Assembly: GCF_013823385.1 (NCBI RefSeq) | Contig: NZ_PNMA01000011.1 | Span: 42,734-106,733, forward strand | Length of the DNA stretch: 64,000 nucleotides | Direction of reading: 5' to 3' | DNA from: Hyphomonas sp. | GTDB lineage: Bacteria > Pseudomonadota > Alphaproteobacteria > Caulobacterales > Hyphomonadaceae | Part shown: positions 33,485 to 41,273 of the stretch, piece by piece | Layout of the letters: the number at the start of each line of letters is the position of its first letter | Position numbering within the stretch: the stretch's first letter is position 1 | Position numbers and translations under genes: made by a program | The notes under the pieces: model-generated | Told to the model about the DNA's origin: nothing | The model's input: the letters and a program-made list of their open reading frames with translations, nothing else | Database searches by the model: none

Positions 33485-35491
33485 ATGTTCAAGAAGATCC
33501 TGATCGCCAATCGCGGTGAAATCGCCGTTCGTGTCATCAAGACCTGCCGCCGCCTGGGCGTCAAAACGGTCGTGGTTTACTCCGATGCGGATGCTGGCTC
33601 GATGGCGGTCGAGATGGCCGATGAGACGGTGTATATCGGCGCCTCGCCGGCCGCCCAGTCCTACCTCGTTCAGGACAAGATCATCGACGCGGTGCGCCAG
33701 ACGGGCGCCGAGGCGATCCACCCCGGCTTTGGTTTCCTTTCGGAGAATGCCGGTTTTGCAAAGCGCCTTGAAAAAGAGGGCATCGGCTGGATTGGCCCGA
33801 ACGCGCATGCCATCGACGCGATGGGCGACAAGATTTCGTCCAAGAAGCTCGCCGCGGAAGCCGGCGTTTCGACCGTGCCGGGGCATATGGACCTGATCAA
33901 GGACACCGCGCATGCGGTCGAGATCAGCCGCCAGATCGGCTATCCGGTGATGATCAAGGCCTCGGCCGGGGGCGGGGGCAAGGGCATCCGCGTGGCGGCC
34001 AATGACAAGGAAGTCGAAGAGGGCTTCCCGGCAGTGAAGGCCGAAGCGACGGCCTCGTTTGGCGACGACCGCATCTTCATCGAGAAGTTCATCCTGGAGC
34101 CGCGCCATATCGAAATCCAGGTGCTGGGCGACAAGCATGGCAATTGCATCTTCCTGAACGAGCGGGAATGCTCGATCCAGCGCCGGAACCAGAAGGTGAT
34201 CGAGGAAGCGCCCTCGCCGCTGCTGGACCCCGAGACGCGCAAGAAGATGGGCGAGCAGGCTGTGGCGCTGGCCAAGGCTGTGAATTATGACAGCGCGGGC
34301 ACGGTGGAGTTTGTCGCGTCGGGCAAGGACAAGGGGTTCTATTTCCTTGAAATGAATACCCGCCTGCAGGTGGAGCACCCGGTGACCGAGATGATCACGG
34401 GCGTCGACCTTGTGGAGCAGATGCTGCGCGTGGCCTATGGCGAGAAGCTGAAGATCAAGCAGTCTGACGTGAAGATCAATGGCTGGGCCGTGGAGAGCCG
34501 GGTGTATGCGGAAGATCCGTACCGGAACTTCCTTCCCTCGATTGGCCGCCTGAAGCGTTTCCATCCGCCTGCGGAAGGGAAAGTGGCGCGCGGGGAAGTG
34601 CGCCTTGATTCCGGCGTGCGCGAGGGCGACGAGATCTCGATGTTCTATGACCCGATGATCGCCAAGCTGATCACCCACGGGAAGGACCGCGACGCGGCGC
34701 TGGACGCCCATGGCGAGGCGCTCGACCGGTTCCATATCGAGGGCATCCAGGACAATATCCCGTTCATTGCCGCCGTGGTCGACGAGAAGCGGTTCCGCTC
34801 GGGCAATATCACGACCGCCTATATCAAGGACGAGTTCCCGCAGGGCTTTGAAGGCACCGCGCCGACGAAAGAGCAGGAAGCGATGCTGATCTGCTCGGCC
34901 GCTTATGTGCATGCCTTCTTCGCGCGCCGGGCGGCGCAGATTTCCGATCAGATGTCGTCGCCGGCCGCCTCTGTCCGCAAGGACTGGGTGGTGATCCTGG
35001 GCGACAAGCATCATCCGGTTACGATTGATATCGGCAAGGACGGGGAAGCTCAGATCACGGTCAATGGCGGCAAGGCGCACAGCCTTGTCACCTCCTGGCA
35101 GCCGGGGCAGCACCTTGTTGAAGGCGTGCTGGATGGCAAGCCGTTTGCCGTGAAGTTTGCCGACCGCACCGAGGGCTATCTCTTCCGCCATCGCGGCGTG
35201 GCGCTGCGCGCGCTGGTGTGCACGCCGTTCGTGGCCGACCTGCATGGCCGCCTGCCGGAGAAGCCGAAGGCGGATACCTCCAAGCTGGTCATCTCGCCGA
35301 TGCCGGGCCTGGTTGTGTCAATGGACGTGTCGATAGGCCAGGAAGTGCAGGAAGGTGAAGCGGTCTGCATCGTGGAAGCGATGAAGATGCAGAACATCAT
35401 CCGCGCAGGGGCCACCGGCACGGTGAAGGCCATCAATGTGAAGGCCGGCGACAGCGTGGCGGCCGACGAGATCATGGTGGAATTCGCGTAG
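33485..35491 (+). CDS. pccA: Propionyl-CoA carboxylase alpha subunit (biotin carboxylase + BCCP)
   Basis: A 668-residue biotin-dependent carboxylase subunit. It has a biotin carboxylase core (KILIANRGEIAVRVI, ASAGGGGKGIRVA ATP-grasp, EMNTRLQVEHPVTE), a BT-like linker domain (about 500-590), and a C-terminal biotin carrier with biotin Lys at about 634 in EAMKMQ. Length and PMPGLVVSMDV point to PccA rather than AccC; methylcrotonyl-CoA carboxylase is a less likely alternative. It carboxylates propionyl-CoA to methylmalonyl-CoA. The carboxyltransferase partner (pccB) is not in the window. The ATG at 33485 follows GAGG. Confidence 0.85.
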   Translation: MFKKILIANRGEIAVRVIKTCRRLGVKTVVVYSDADAGSMAVEMADETVYIGASPAAQSYLVQDKIIDAVRQTGAEAIHPGFGFLSENAGFAKRLEKEGIGWIGPNAHAIDAMGDKISSKKLAAEAGVSTVPGHMDLIKDTAHAVEISRQIGYPVMIKASAGGGGKGIRVAANDKEVEEGFPAVKAEATASFGDDRIFIEKFILEPRHIEIQVLGDKHGNCIFLNERECSIQRRNQKVIEEAPSPLLDPETRKKMGEQAVALAKAVNYDSAGTVEFVASGKDKGFYFLEMNTRLQVEHPVTEMITGVDLVEQMLRVAYGEKLKIKQSDVKINGWAVESRVYAEDPYRNFLPSIGRLKRFHPPAEGKVARGEVRLDSGVREGDEISMFYDPMIAKLITHGKDRDAALDAHGEALDRFHIEGIQDNIPFIAAVVDEKRFRSGNITTAYIKDEFPQGFEGTAPTKEQEAMLICSAAYVHAFFARRAAQISDQMSSPAASVRKDWVVILGDKHHPVTIDIGKDGEAQITVNGGKAHSLVTSWQPGQHLVEGVLDGKPFAVKFADRTEGYLFRHRGVALRALVCTPFVADLHGRLPEKPKADTSKLVISPMPGLVVSMDVSIGQEVQEGEAVCIVEAMKMQNIIRAGATGTVKAINVKAGDSVAADEIMVEFA

Positions 35492-35648
35492 GCCGGCGGG
35501 CCGAACCTGTCTCGAACTTAAAGTTTCCTAAACCGGTTTGTTCTGGTAATCCTCCTGACGTGGCGGCAGGGGACTATTCCCATGGATGGGCTGTCACTCT
35601 GAACGGACGGCAAATTCATCCGTTGCCGGACATAGAAGGGACGCTTTC

Positions 35649-36185
35649 ATGGAACTTTTCCTCAGCCCCAATGGCCGGATCGATCAGCCTACCTACTGGC
35701 GGGCGGTGCTCATTCTGTTTGGCATCAGCGCGGCACTGAATGTTGTCAGCGCTTTCGTTTCGCCATTTCTCGGTTTTGCAGGAATTCTGTTCATCTGGCC
35801 GTGGATCGCGGTGCATGTGAAGCGCTTCCATGATTCGGGAAAGACGGGCTGGCTGGTCCTGGCCGTGATTGTTCTGGCGTTTATCCTGTCATGGGTGCTG
35901 GGACTTGTGCTGCCGGGACTGTTTGGGGTCGATCAGGCAGCCCTTCAGGCGGAAATGCAGCGCGAGATCGAACAGGCCGCGGCAAGCGGAAACCCCGCAG
36001 CGGCCATGACTGTTGCAATGGAAGCGACGCGTGACATGTCGCAACGCATGCTCCTGCCGGGTCTGATTCAGGGTGTGATCATGACCGGTTTGATCGGCGT
36101 TTTCATGGGCGCCATCAACAAGACAGACCCCAATGACAACCAGTATGGCCCCGGCCCGGCGGGCGCATCTTCCACTTTCGTCTGA
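35649..36185 (+). CDS. DUF805-like membrane protein 1
   Basis: A 178-residue protein opening with MELFLSPNGRIDQPTYWRA, the DUF805 start pattern (GRIxRxxYW). Helices follow at about 20-42, 45-60 and 68-92, then a soluble acidic-helical segment (QAALQAEMQREIEQAAASGN) and a last helix before NDNQYGPGP. HVKRFHDSGKTGW is the family's RRLHDxxxSGW variant. The insertion of about 45 residues between helices 3 and 4 is unusual. First of four such genes in a row. The function is unknown. Confidence 0.8.
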   Translation: MELFLSPNGRIDQPTYWRAVLILFGISAALNVVSAFVSPFLGFAGILFIWPWIAVHVKRFHDSGKTGWLVLAVIVLAFILSWVLGLVLPGLFGVDQAALQAEMQREIEQAAASGNPAAAMTVAMEATRDMSQRMLLPGLIQGVIMTGLIGVFMGAINKTDPNDNQYGPGPAGASSTFV

Positions 36186-36228
36186 TCCGGCCTTCTCTCA
36201 ACCAACATCGAAAAAGGGGATATCCTTG

Positions 36229-36678
36229 ATGGTAAGTTTTCCTGACGCCGTAAAAATGTTTTTCACGCGCTACACCGATTTCCAGGGGCGTTCGCGCCGG
36301 TCGGAATACTGGTGGGTGGTGCTGTTCAATCTTCTGGTCATGCTCGTGCTGGGCCTCCTGCTGGTGACGCTGGGCGGGTTCAACCCGGAGACCGGAGCGA
36401 TGGGGCCGCTCGCCTATGTCTTCTTCGTGATCATCGGGCTTTATGGCCTTGGGATCATCATTCCGAGCATCGCGCTGTTTGTGCGCCGGCTGCATGATAT
36501 CAACCAGACCGGCTGGATCTATCTGGGGCTCGTGATTGCGGGCTTCATCCCGTTCATCAACTTCCTGGCCTCGATCGCGCAGATCGTGATCGCCTGTATC
36601 CCCGGCACCGTTGGCCCGAACAAGTATGGCCCCGATCCGAAAAATCCGGGCGCGGGGAATGCCGACGTCTTTGCCTGA
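36229..36678 (+). CDS. DUF805 membrane protein 2
   Basis: A 149-residue standard DUF805 protein: FQGRSRRSEYWWVVLFNLL near the start, RRLHDINQTGWIYL in the middle, and four helices. The C-terminus NKYGPDPKNPG is the usual tail. It follows the first DUF805 gene by 43 bp, with AAAAGGGGA before the ATG, and a terminator follows it. Confidence 0.88.
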   Translation: MVSFPDAVKMFFTRYTDFQGRSRRSEYWWVVLFNLLVMLVLGLLLVTLGGFNPETGAMGPLAYVFFVIIGLYGLGIIIPSIALFVRRLHDINQTGWIYLGLVIAGFIPFINFLASIAQIVIACIPGTVGPNKYGPDPKNPGAGNADVFA

Positions 36679-36706
36679 TCCTTCAGGCCGGCAAATTTTC
36701 CAGAGA

Positions 36707-36736
36707 AAGCCGGGCGGAGGCGTCCGGCTTTTTTTG
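36707..36736 (+). terminator. Rho-independent terminator
   Basis: Stem AAGCCGGGCG (36707-36716) with CGTCCGGCTT (36721-36730), loop GAGG, then a run of T. One G-T pair is inside the stem. It ends the first two DUF805 genes. Confidence 0.85.
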
Positions 36737-36815
36737 TTGCGTACCTTTATCGTTTATTGATAAGGGCGACGTAGAGTTTCCTGAAACCCGCCCCTGAAGG
36801 GACGCCGCAGACCGC

Positions 36816-37337
36816 ATGGATTTCCGCCAGACTTTCTTTGACGCTCAAGGCCGGATGAGCCCGCGCAACTTCGCCCGGGGGCTGATCGTGCTGACCGGCG
36901 TGATGGTGGTGATCCAGGCGCTGGCGGTGATCGCCGGGCCGCAGGCCAATGTGCTGCAATATGCGCTGGTGTTTCCCTATATCTCCGTATTCGCCAAGCG
37001 CCTGCACGATGCCGGGCAGACGGCCTGGCTGTGGCTGGCTTTCCTGGTGGGCTGGGTGGTGGTGAACGCGGTGGTGGGCGGTATCCTGATGCAGCTGATG
37101 GTGCCGGGCGCGATGGAGCTGTCCACGGATCTGGTGAACGCCATGATGGCGCCCGAAAGCGTGGATCAGGCGGCGCTGAGCGCCAAGGTGGAGGAGTTTG
37201 CGCGGCTTTCGGCGGTGCCCAACATCCTGTCTTTCCTGATTGCCAGCGGCGTGACCGGCTATGTGGCCTACAGCCTGAAATCCGACCCCAGACCCAATCG
37301 CTTCGGCCCGCCCACGACCGGCAGCCGTTCTTCCTGA
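36816..37337 (+). CDS. DUF805-like membrane protein 3
   Basis: A 173-residue protein: FFDAQGRMSPRNFARG matches the DUF805 start in looser form, VFAKRLHDAGQTAWLWLAFLVG the central motif, and RPNRFGPPT the tail. Four helices; an acidic soluble segment (LSTDLVNAMMAPESVDQAAL) is inserted before the last helix, as in DUF805 protein 1. It sits after the terminator of the first pair. Confidence 0.82.
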   Translation: MDFRQTFFDAQGRMSPRNFARGLIVLTGVMVVIQALAVIAGPQANVLQYALVFPYISVFAKRLHDAGQTAWLWLAFLVGWVVVNAVVGGILMQLMVPGAMELSTDLVNAMMAPESVDQAALSAKVEEFARLSAVPNILSFLIASGVTGYVAYSLKSDPRPNRFGPPTTGSRSS

Positions 37338-37367
37338 CGCCCGCCCCTTAAGAGACGAGGACCTGCC

Positions 37368-38159
37368 ATGGAATATACCGCCGGCGCCGTTGACCCGCAC
37401 CGCCCCTGGATCCGTGATGCGCGCGACGCGCCGGAAAACATGAACTGGCGGGGCACCCTCTTCAATCCCTTCGGGAAGAGCTACAAGCTGCACTTCACGC
37501 GGGCCTGGACCTTCATGTTCCTCGGCCGGGTGGCGCTGTATGTGATCCCGAGCTTCATTGCCTTCGTGGCCGGGATTGCCGGGGTGAGCAGCGAGGGCTT
37601 CAACAAGCCGGTGAGCCTCGTTCTGTTCACCGTTCCGGCGGTGCTGCTGCCCTTCGCGCTGTTTACGCTGCTGACGGAGTATACGTCTTTCGTGGTGCAT
37701 GTCCGCAGGCTGACGGAAGCGGGGCGCTCTGCCTTCATGGCGGTGATCGTTCTGGTGCCGCTGCTGCTGGGGCTGATTGCCTATGCGCTGGGCACGCAGG
37801 CCGGGGCGGCGCAATACCGGCAGATGCATTCGCCCGCCAATACCGAAGCGGTGGAAACGCGCACGGAGAAGAAGGGCGAAGAGGAAGAGGGCGAAAACGC
37901 CGCGTCCAAGGATACCCAGCCGGCGGCGGCCGGTGGCGGCGGGGCGCGCGACCCGCGCCGGGCGGCGATGATGAAGATGAGCGAGCGCGAGATGGCCATA
38001 CAGGCGGGCATGGGGATGGCCTTCCCGATCTGGTGGCTCGCCTCGTTCGGGGCGATGCTCTGGTCGCTGATGTATGTGGCGCGCCTGCCCAATGGCGGGG
38101 AAGGGAAATTCCGCACGGGCAGCCATATGTCGCCGGAAGAGATTGCGCGCGGGGTTTAA
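37368..38159 (+). CDS. Extended DUF805-related membrane protein 4
   Basis: The 263-residue protein has helices near 45-68 and 80-105, then FVVHVRRLTEAGRSAFMAV, a diverged DUF805 RRLHD motif, then two more helices. Between the fourth and last helix lies a long charged insert (ETRTEKKGEEEEGENAASKD) and a Gly/Ala patch. NWRGTLFNPFGKS near the start is a variant of the family opening. GAGGA precedes the ATG. It starts 30 bp after the third member, so these two are likely cotranscribed. Confidence 0.7.
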   Translation: MEYTAGAVDPHRPWIRDARDAPENMNWRGTLFNPFGKSYKLHFTRAWTFMFLGRVALYVIPSFIAFVAGIAGVSSEGFNKPVSLVLFTVPAVLLPFALFTLLTEYTSFVVHVRRLTEAGRSAFMAVIVLVPLLLGLIAYALGTQAGAAQYRQMHSPANTEAVETRTEKKGEEEEGENAASKDTQPAAAGGGGARDPRRAAMMKMSEREMAIQAGMGMAFPIWWLASFGAMLWSLMYVARLPNGGEGKFRTGSHMSPEEIARGV

Positions 38160-38200
38160 CGGCGCGCATTTGGCTGGCGCTGTGTTTCTATTGAGAGCTG

Positions 38201-38321
38201 CCCCACCCTTTCCCTCCCCATAGTCATGGGGAGGGGACCTGTTGCTTTGTGGGGAGAGCTTGCGTTTCGGCGGTGAGCGGCCTGCCCCCTCCCCATGACT
38301 ATGGGGAGGGTTGGGGTGGGG
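38201..38321. repeat. Palindromic repeat family A, copy 3
   Basis: As at 16315 and 16968, with the two hairpin loops ATAGTCAT and ATGACTAT being exact reverse complements, so here the element is palindromic also in its variable loops. It lies between convergent genes. Confidence 0.85.
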
Positions 38322-38331
38322 TATGGTGAGG

Positions 38332-39027
38332 TCAGGCGGTCACTACGGGCGCTTCCACCCGGATCAGCTCGCTGCCGAAGACATCCTCGAAGGCGGCTTT
38401 CAGGGCCATGTCCACCTCTGCCATCGAGACGATGCGGCCGAGGCCGGCGAGGCTGGTGACGCCGTAGCGGGGGTCTTCGATGCCGCAGGGGGTGATGCCG
38501 GTGAAATGGTCAAGCTCCGGCTCCACATTCAGCGAGATGCCGTGGAAGCTGACCCAGCGCTTGAGGCGCACGCCGATAGCCGCGATCTTGTCTTCGCGCA
38601 GGGGGCTGCCGGGCTCTGTGCGGTCGACCCAGACGCCGACACGGCCCTCGCGCATGCCGCCCTCGACATTGAAGGCGGCCAGCGCCGCGATGATCCAGGC
38701 TTCCAGGCTGGCGACGAAGGCGCGGACATCGCGGCCGCGGGCGGCGACGTCCAGCATCACATAGGCCACTCGCTGGCCGGGGCCGTGATAGGTGTACTGG
38801 CCGCCGCGCCCGGCATCGTAAACCGGGAAGCGGGCGGGGTCTTTCAGGTCTTCGATGCGGGCCGAGGTGCCGGCGGTGTAGAGGGGGGGATGTTCCAGAA
38901 ACCATACGAGTTCCGGGGCATTTTCCTCCCTGATGGCGCGGGCGCGGGCCTCCATGGCGGCGAGGGCCGCCTCGTAAGGCACCGGAGCCTCGGAAACGGC
39001 CCATTCGACGGGAGGAAAATTCTTCAT
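38332..39027 (-). CDS. lipB: Lipoyl(octanoyl) transferase
   Basis: A 231-residue LipB. The [20 protein letters not shown] block, the catalytic Lys at about 147 in KIAAIGVR and the catalytic Cys at about 181 in ITPCGI are all present. It transfers octanoyl groups from acyl carrier protein to lipoyl domains of 2-oxoacid dehydrogenases. The ATG at 39027 follows the true N-terminus [18 protein letters not shown]. Start is 86 bp from the tRNA on the other strand. Confidence 0.94.
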   Translation of the reverse strand: MKNFPPVEWAVSEAPVPYEAALAAMEARARAIREENAPELVWFLEHPPLYTAGTSARIEDLKDPARFPVYDAGRGGQYTYHGPGQRVAYVMLDVAARGRDVRAFVASLEAWIIAALAAFNVEGGMREGRVGVWVDRTEPGSPLREDKIAAIGVRLKRWVSFHGISLNVEPELDHFTGITPCGIEDPRYGVTSLAGLGRIVSMAEVDMALKAAFEDVFGSELIRVEAPVVTA

Positions 39028-39113
39028 GGCCGGTGCGATATAGGCGTTTTTCAGGGCTTCACAAAGCCGAATGACCGCCTTATACGGCCCGTCTGCCTCG
39101 AGAATACCAGTGT

Positions 39114-39198
39114 GCGGTCGTGGCGGAATTGGTAGACGCGCAGCGTTGAGGTCGCTGTGGGGCAACCCGTGGAAGTTCGAGTCTTCTCGACCGCACCA
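39114..39198 (+). tRNA. tRNA-Leu (anticodon GAG)
   Basis: The 7-bp acceptor stem is GCGGTCG with CGACCGC, followed by an encoded ACCA. The D-arm, the anticodon stem CAGCG/CGCTG with loop TTGAGGT (GAG at 39148-39150), a class II variable arm (GTGGGGCAACCCGT) and the T-arm (AAGTTCGAGTCTT) are complete. It reads CUC/CUU codons. Confidence 0.95.
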
Positions 39199-39213
39199 TT
39201 CTCACTCCGGCGG

Positions 39214-39262
39214 AAACGCAAAAAACCCCTCCCTGGCCTGGCCCGGGAGGGGTTTTGCGTTT
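39214..39262. terminator. Bidirectional terminator after tRNA-Leu
   Basis: CCCCTCCC (39226-39233) with GGGAGGGG (39245-39252), flanked by AAACGCAAAAAA and TTTTGCGTTT, which extend the stem apart from two unpaired A. It serves the tRNA and the convergent M61-like gene. Confidence 0.8.
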
Positions 39263-39283
39263 CAGGGCCGGGGAGCCGTGCCT

Positions 39284-41050
39284 TCAGAGGTTGCAGTCTG
39301 CTTCCGGAACCGGGGTGCGCGCCCATTGCTTGCCGGGGCGGGGCGGGGTCCAGGGGGTGTAGGTGAGGGTGAAGGGCTCTGCCTCCCGCTGGAGGGTGAG
39401 GGTGACCGGGGTGCCGGGGGCGGCGTCGCGGGCGGCCTCAAGGGCCTCGGGGTTTAGGATGAGGTCGTAGCGCTGGATGCCGGCGGCTTCGGCGGGAGTG
39501 CCCGGCACGATGGGGCCAGCGCGGGTGTTGCCATCTTCATCCTTATAGGGACGGAAGCCGATCACGAAATTCTGCAGCATCTTTTCCTCTGCCACAAAGC
39601 AGGGGCCGAAAAGGTCTGAGGGCAGATCAAGCGGGGTGCCTTCCATCATGGCACGGAAGCCGGTCTGGCCGGCCTCGCCGAGATAGACGCCGGCAAGATC
39701 ATGCCAGAGGGCAACGCCGTCTTCAGCGTCCTTTCCGGCTTCCAGAAAATCGAAGATCAGATTGTCGACGCGCAGCGTTCCGCCAGAGGTCGCGCGGATC
39801 TGCGCGTCGAGGAGGGCGATGTAGAGGGGGCCGCGATTGTAGGGCACGATCTGGGCATTGCCATCGGAGAAGAAGAGGCGGGTGACCTCGGCATTGGAAA
39901 GGTTCGACTGCGGATTGGTGTAGTAGGATTTGGCGTAGCCGTTGAAGCCATCGATGAACTGCTCGAGGCTGGTGAGACCGGCGCGGTAGGGCAACAGGAC
40001 GGTGTAATAGTTCGTCACGCCTTCGGAATACCATTGCTGGCCGCCGGCGCCGCCGCCATCGCCATAGCCGCGCACGAAATGGTGCAGCGCTTCATGGGCG
40101 AGGAGGGAGCGGACTTCATCGGGGTCACGGTCTTCGCCCTCGACGGTGCCGAAGATGAAAGAGTTGAAGCCCCCGCCCCCGCCGCCCTGGAAGCGTTCGG
40201 TGGTGCGCATGAAGATGCGGAAGGGCGTGTCGCTGGCCCCGAAGAAGCCGTTGAAATAGTCATAGGCCTGGCGCGTCCAGTCGGCGGCGCCGTCCAGGTC
40301 GAAGGCGGCCGGCGTCATCCAGTAGGTGACGAAGGGGCCCGAGCCGTCTTCCGGCTGGCTGCGCAGGGGGCCGGCCATGAAGAAGGTGTTGTTGAGGTTC
40401 TGCGCGGTAACCGTGGCGGTGGCATTGCCTTCGCCGAGGCTGGAGGCGGCGCGGGCGCCGGGCTCAAGCTCCGAGAGATCCCAGTTGAGGGCAACGTTCC
40501 GCGGCCAGCCGGAGACGGGCAGGGCGAGCATGGTGTTGCCCGCGCCATAGAAGCCGGTGAGCTCTGTGCGGGTGTCGATCAGCGGGCCGGGGCGGGTGGA
40601 TGCGGTGATGACGCGCGGCGCGATCGTGTAGCGCACGGTGACATCGCCCTGGCTGGCACGGGCGGCGATCCAGCGGCGGTCTTGGCGGAAGTCTGACGGG
40701 TCGACGGGGTCTTCCTCGATGGTGAGCGGCAGGGGGCCGGCAACGTCTTCGGCGACGAGCGTTTCCGGACGGGTGAGCGCGCCGGGCGCCATGACGCGCA
40801 CGATGGCCATGGAGAGGAAGGTGTCGCCTGGCTGCAGCGCGGGCTCGCGGATGAGCAGGGTGATGTCGATGGCCTCGACCTTTTCGCCGGCCGGGCGGCG
40901 GGGGGTGAGGGCGATCTCCATATCGGCAGGCGCGGCGGCTTGCGCCTGGGCGGCGGGCGCGGGCGGGGCGGCGCAGGCGGCCGGCAGCAGGCAGGCGATG
41001 AGGAGCGCGGCGGCGGCGAGGAGCGAGCGGTCTGGGCGGGCGGAAATCAT
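39284..41050 (-). CDS. Exported M61-like metalloprotease, copy 1
   Basis: A 588-residue exported protein (signal peptide with Ala-rich end, weak lipobox). Zinc-protease motif HEALH is at about 319-323 and the third-ligand/structural block WYSEGVTNYY near 341. The layout, an N-terminal beta domain, the catalytic domain and a C-terminal PDZ-like part (GTPAEAAGIQRYDLIL), fits family M61 (glycyl aminopeptidase). It probably cleaves peptides in the periplasm. The neighbour at 41274 is a divergent paralogue lacking the PDZ part. Confidence 0.82.
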   Translation of the reverse strand: MISARPDRSLLAAAALLIACLLPAACAAPPAPAAQAQAAAPADMEIALTPRRPAGEKVEAIDITLLIREPALQPGDTFLSMAIVRVMAPGALTRPETLVAEDVAGPLPLTIEEDPVDPSDFRQDRRWIAARASQGDVTVRYTIAPRVITASTRPGPLIDTRTELTGFYGAGNTMLALPVSGWPRNVALNWDLSELEPGARAASSLGEGNATATVTAQNLNNTFFMAGPLRSQPEDGSGPFVTYWMTPAAFDLDGAADWTRQAYDYFNGFFGASDTPFRIFMRTTERFQGGGGGGFNSFIFGTVEGEDRDPDEVRSLLAHEALHHFVRGYGDGGGAGGQQWYSEGVTNYYTVLLPYRAGLTSLEQFIDGFNGYAKSYYTNPQSNLSNAEVTRLFFSDGNAQIVPYNRGPLYIALLDAQIRATSGGTLRVDNLIFDFLEAGKDAEDGVALWHDLAGVYLGEAGQTGFRAMMEGTPLDLPSDLFGPCFVAEEKMLQNFVIGFRPYKDEDGNTRAGPIVPGTPAEAAGIQRYDLILNPEALEAARDAAPGTPVTLTLQREAEPFTLTYTPWTPPRPGKQWARTPVPEADCNL

Positions 41051-41273
41051 GCGGCGGGGTCCCCGGTCTGCTGTGTCGGCCTGATCCTACAGGCTTTGCC
41101 GGGGAGTTTTAATCGAATGGAGGAGGGCATGGGGCGGAACGGAAAAATCTATCCCGGCAGCGCGCCCCTGGCGGGGCATTCATGCGGAGGGGCACTCTTC
41201 GGCGGCAATATCGAAAGGACTATTCCTCCGTCTCTGCCGAAAGTTGACCCTGAAGAATGATTTGAGGCTTTCG

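Noticed and set aside
33236..35245. 669-codon minus-strand open frame
   Set aside because: Antisense shadow of pccA; His/Arg-rich and without family motifs.
36747..38126. 459-codon minus-strand open frame
   Set aside because: Antisense to DUF805 proteins 3 and 4, which have matching start motifs and ribosome-binding sites.
39114..39262. tRNA-Leu as an integration site
   Set aside because: No integrase and no repeat of the tRNA 3' end nearby; flanking genes are ordinary chromosomal ones.
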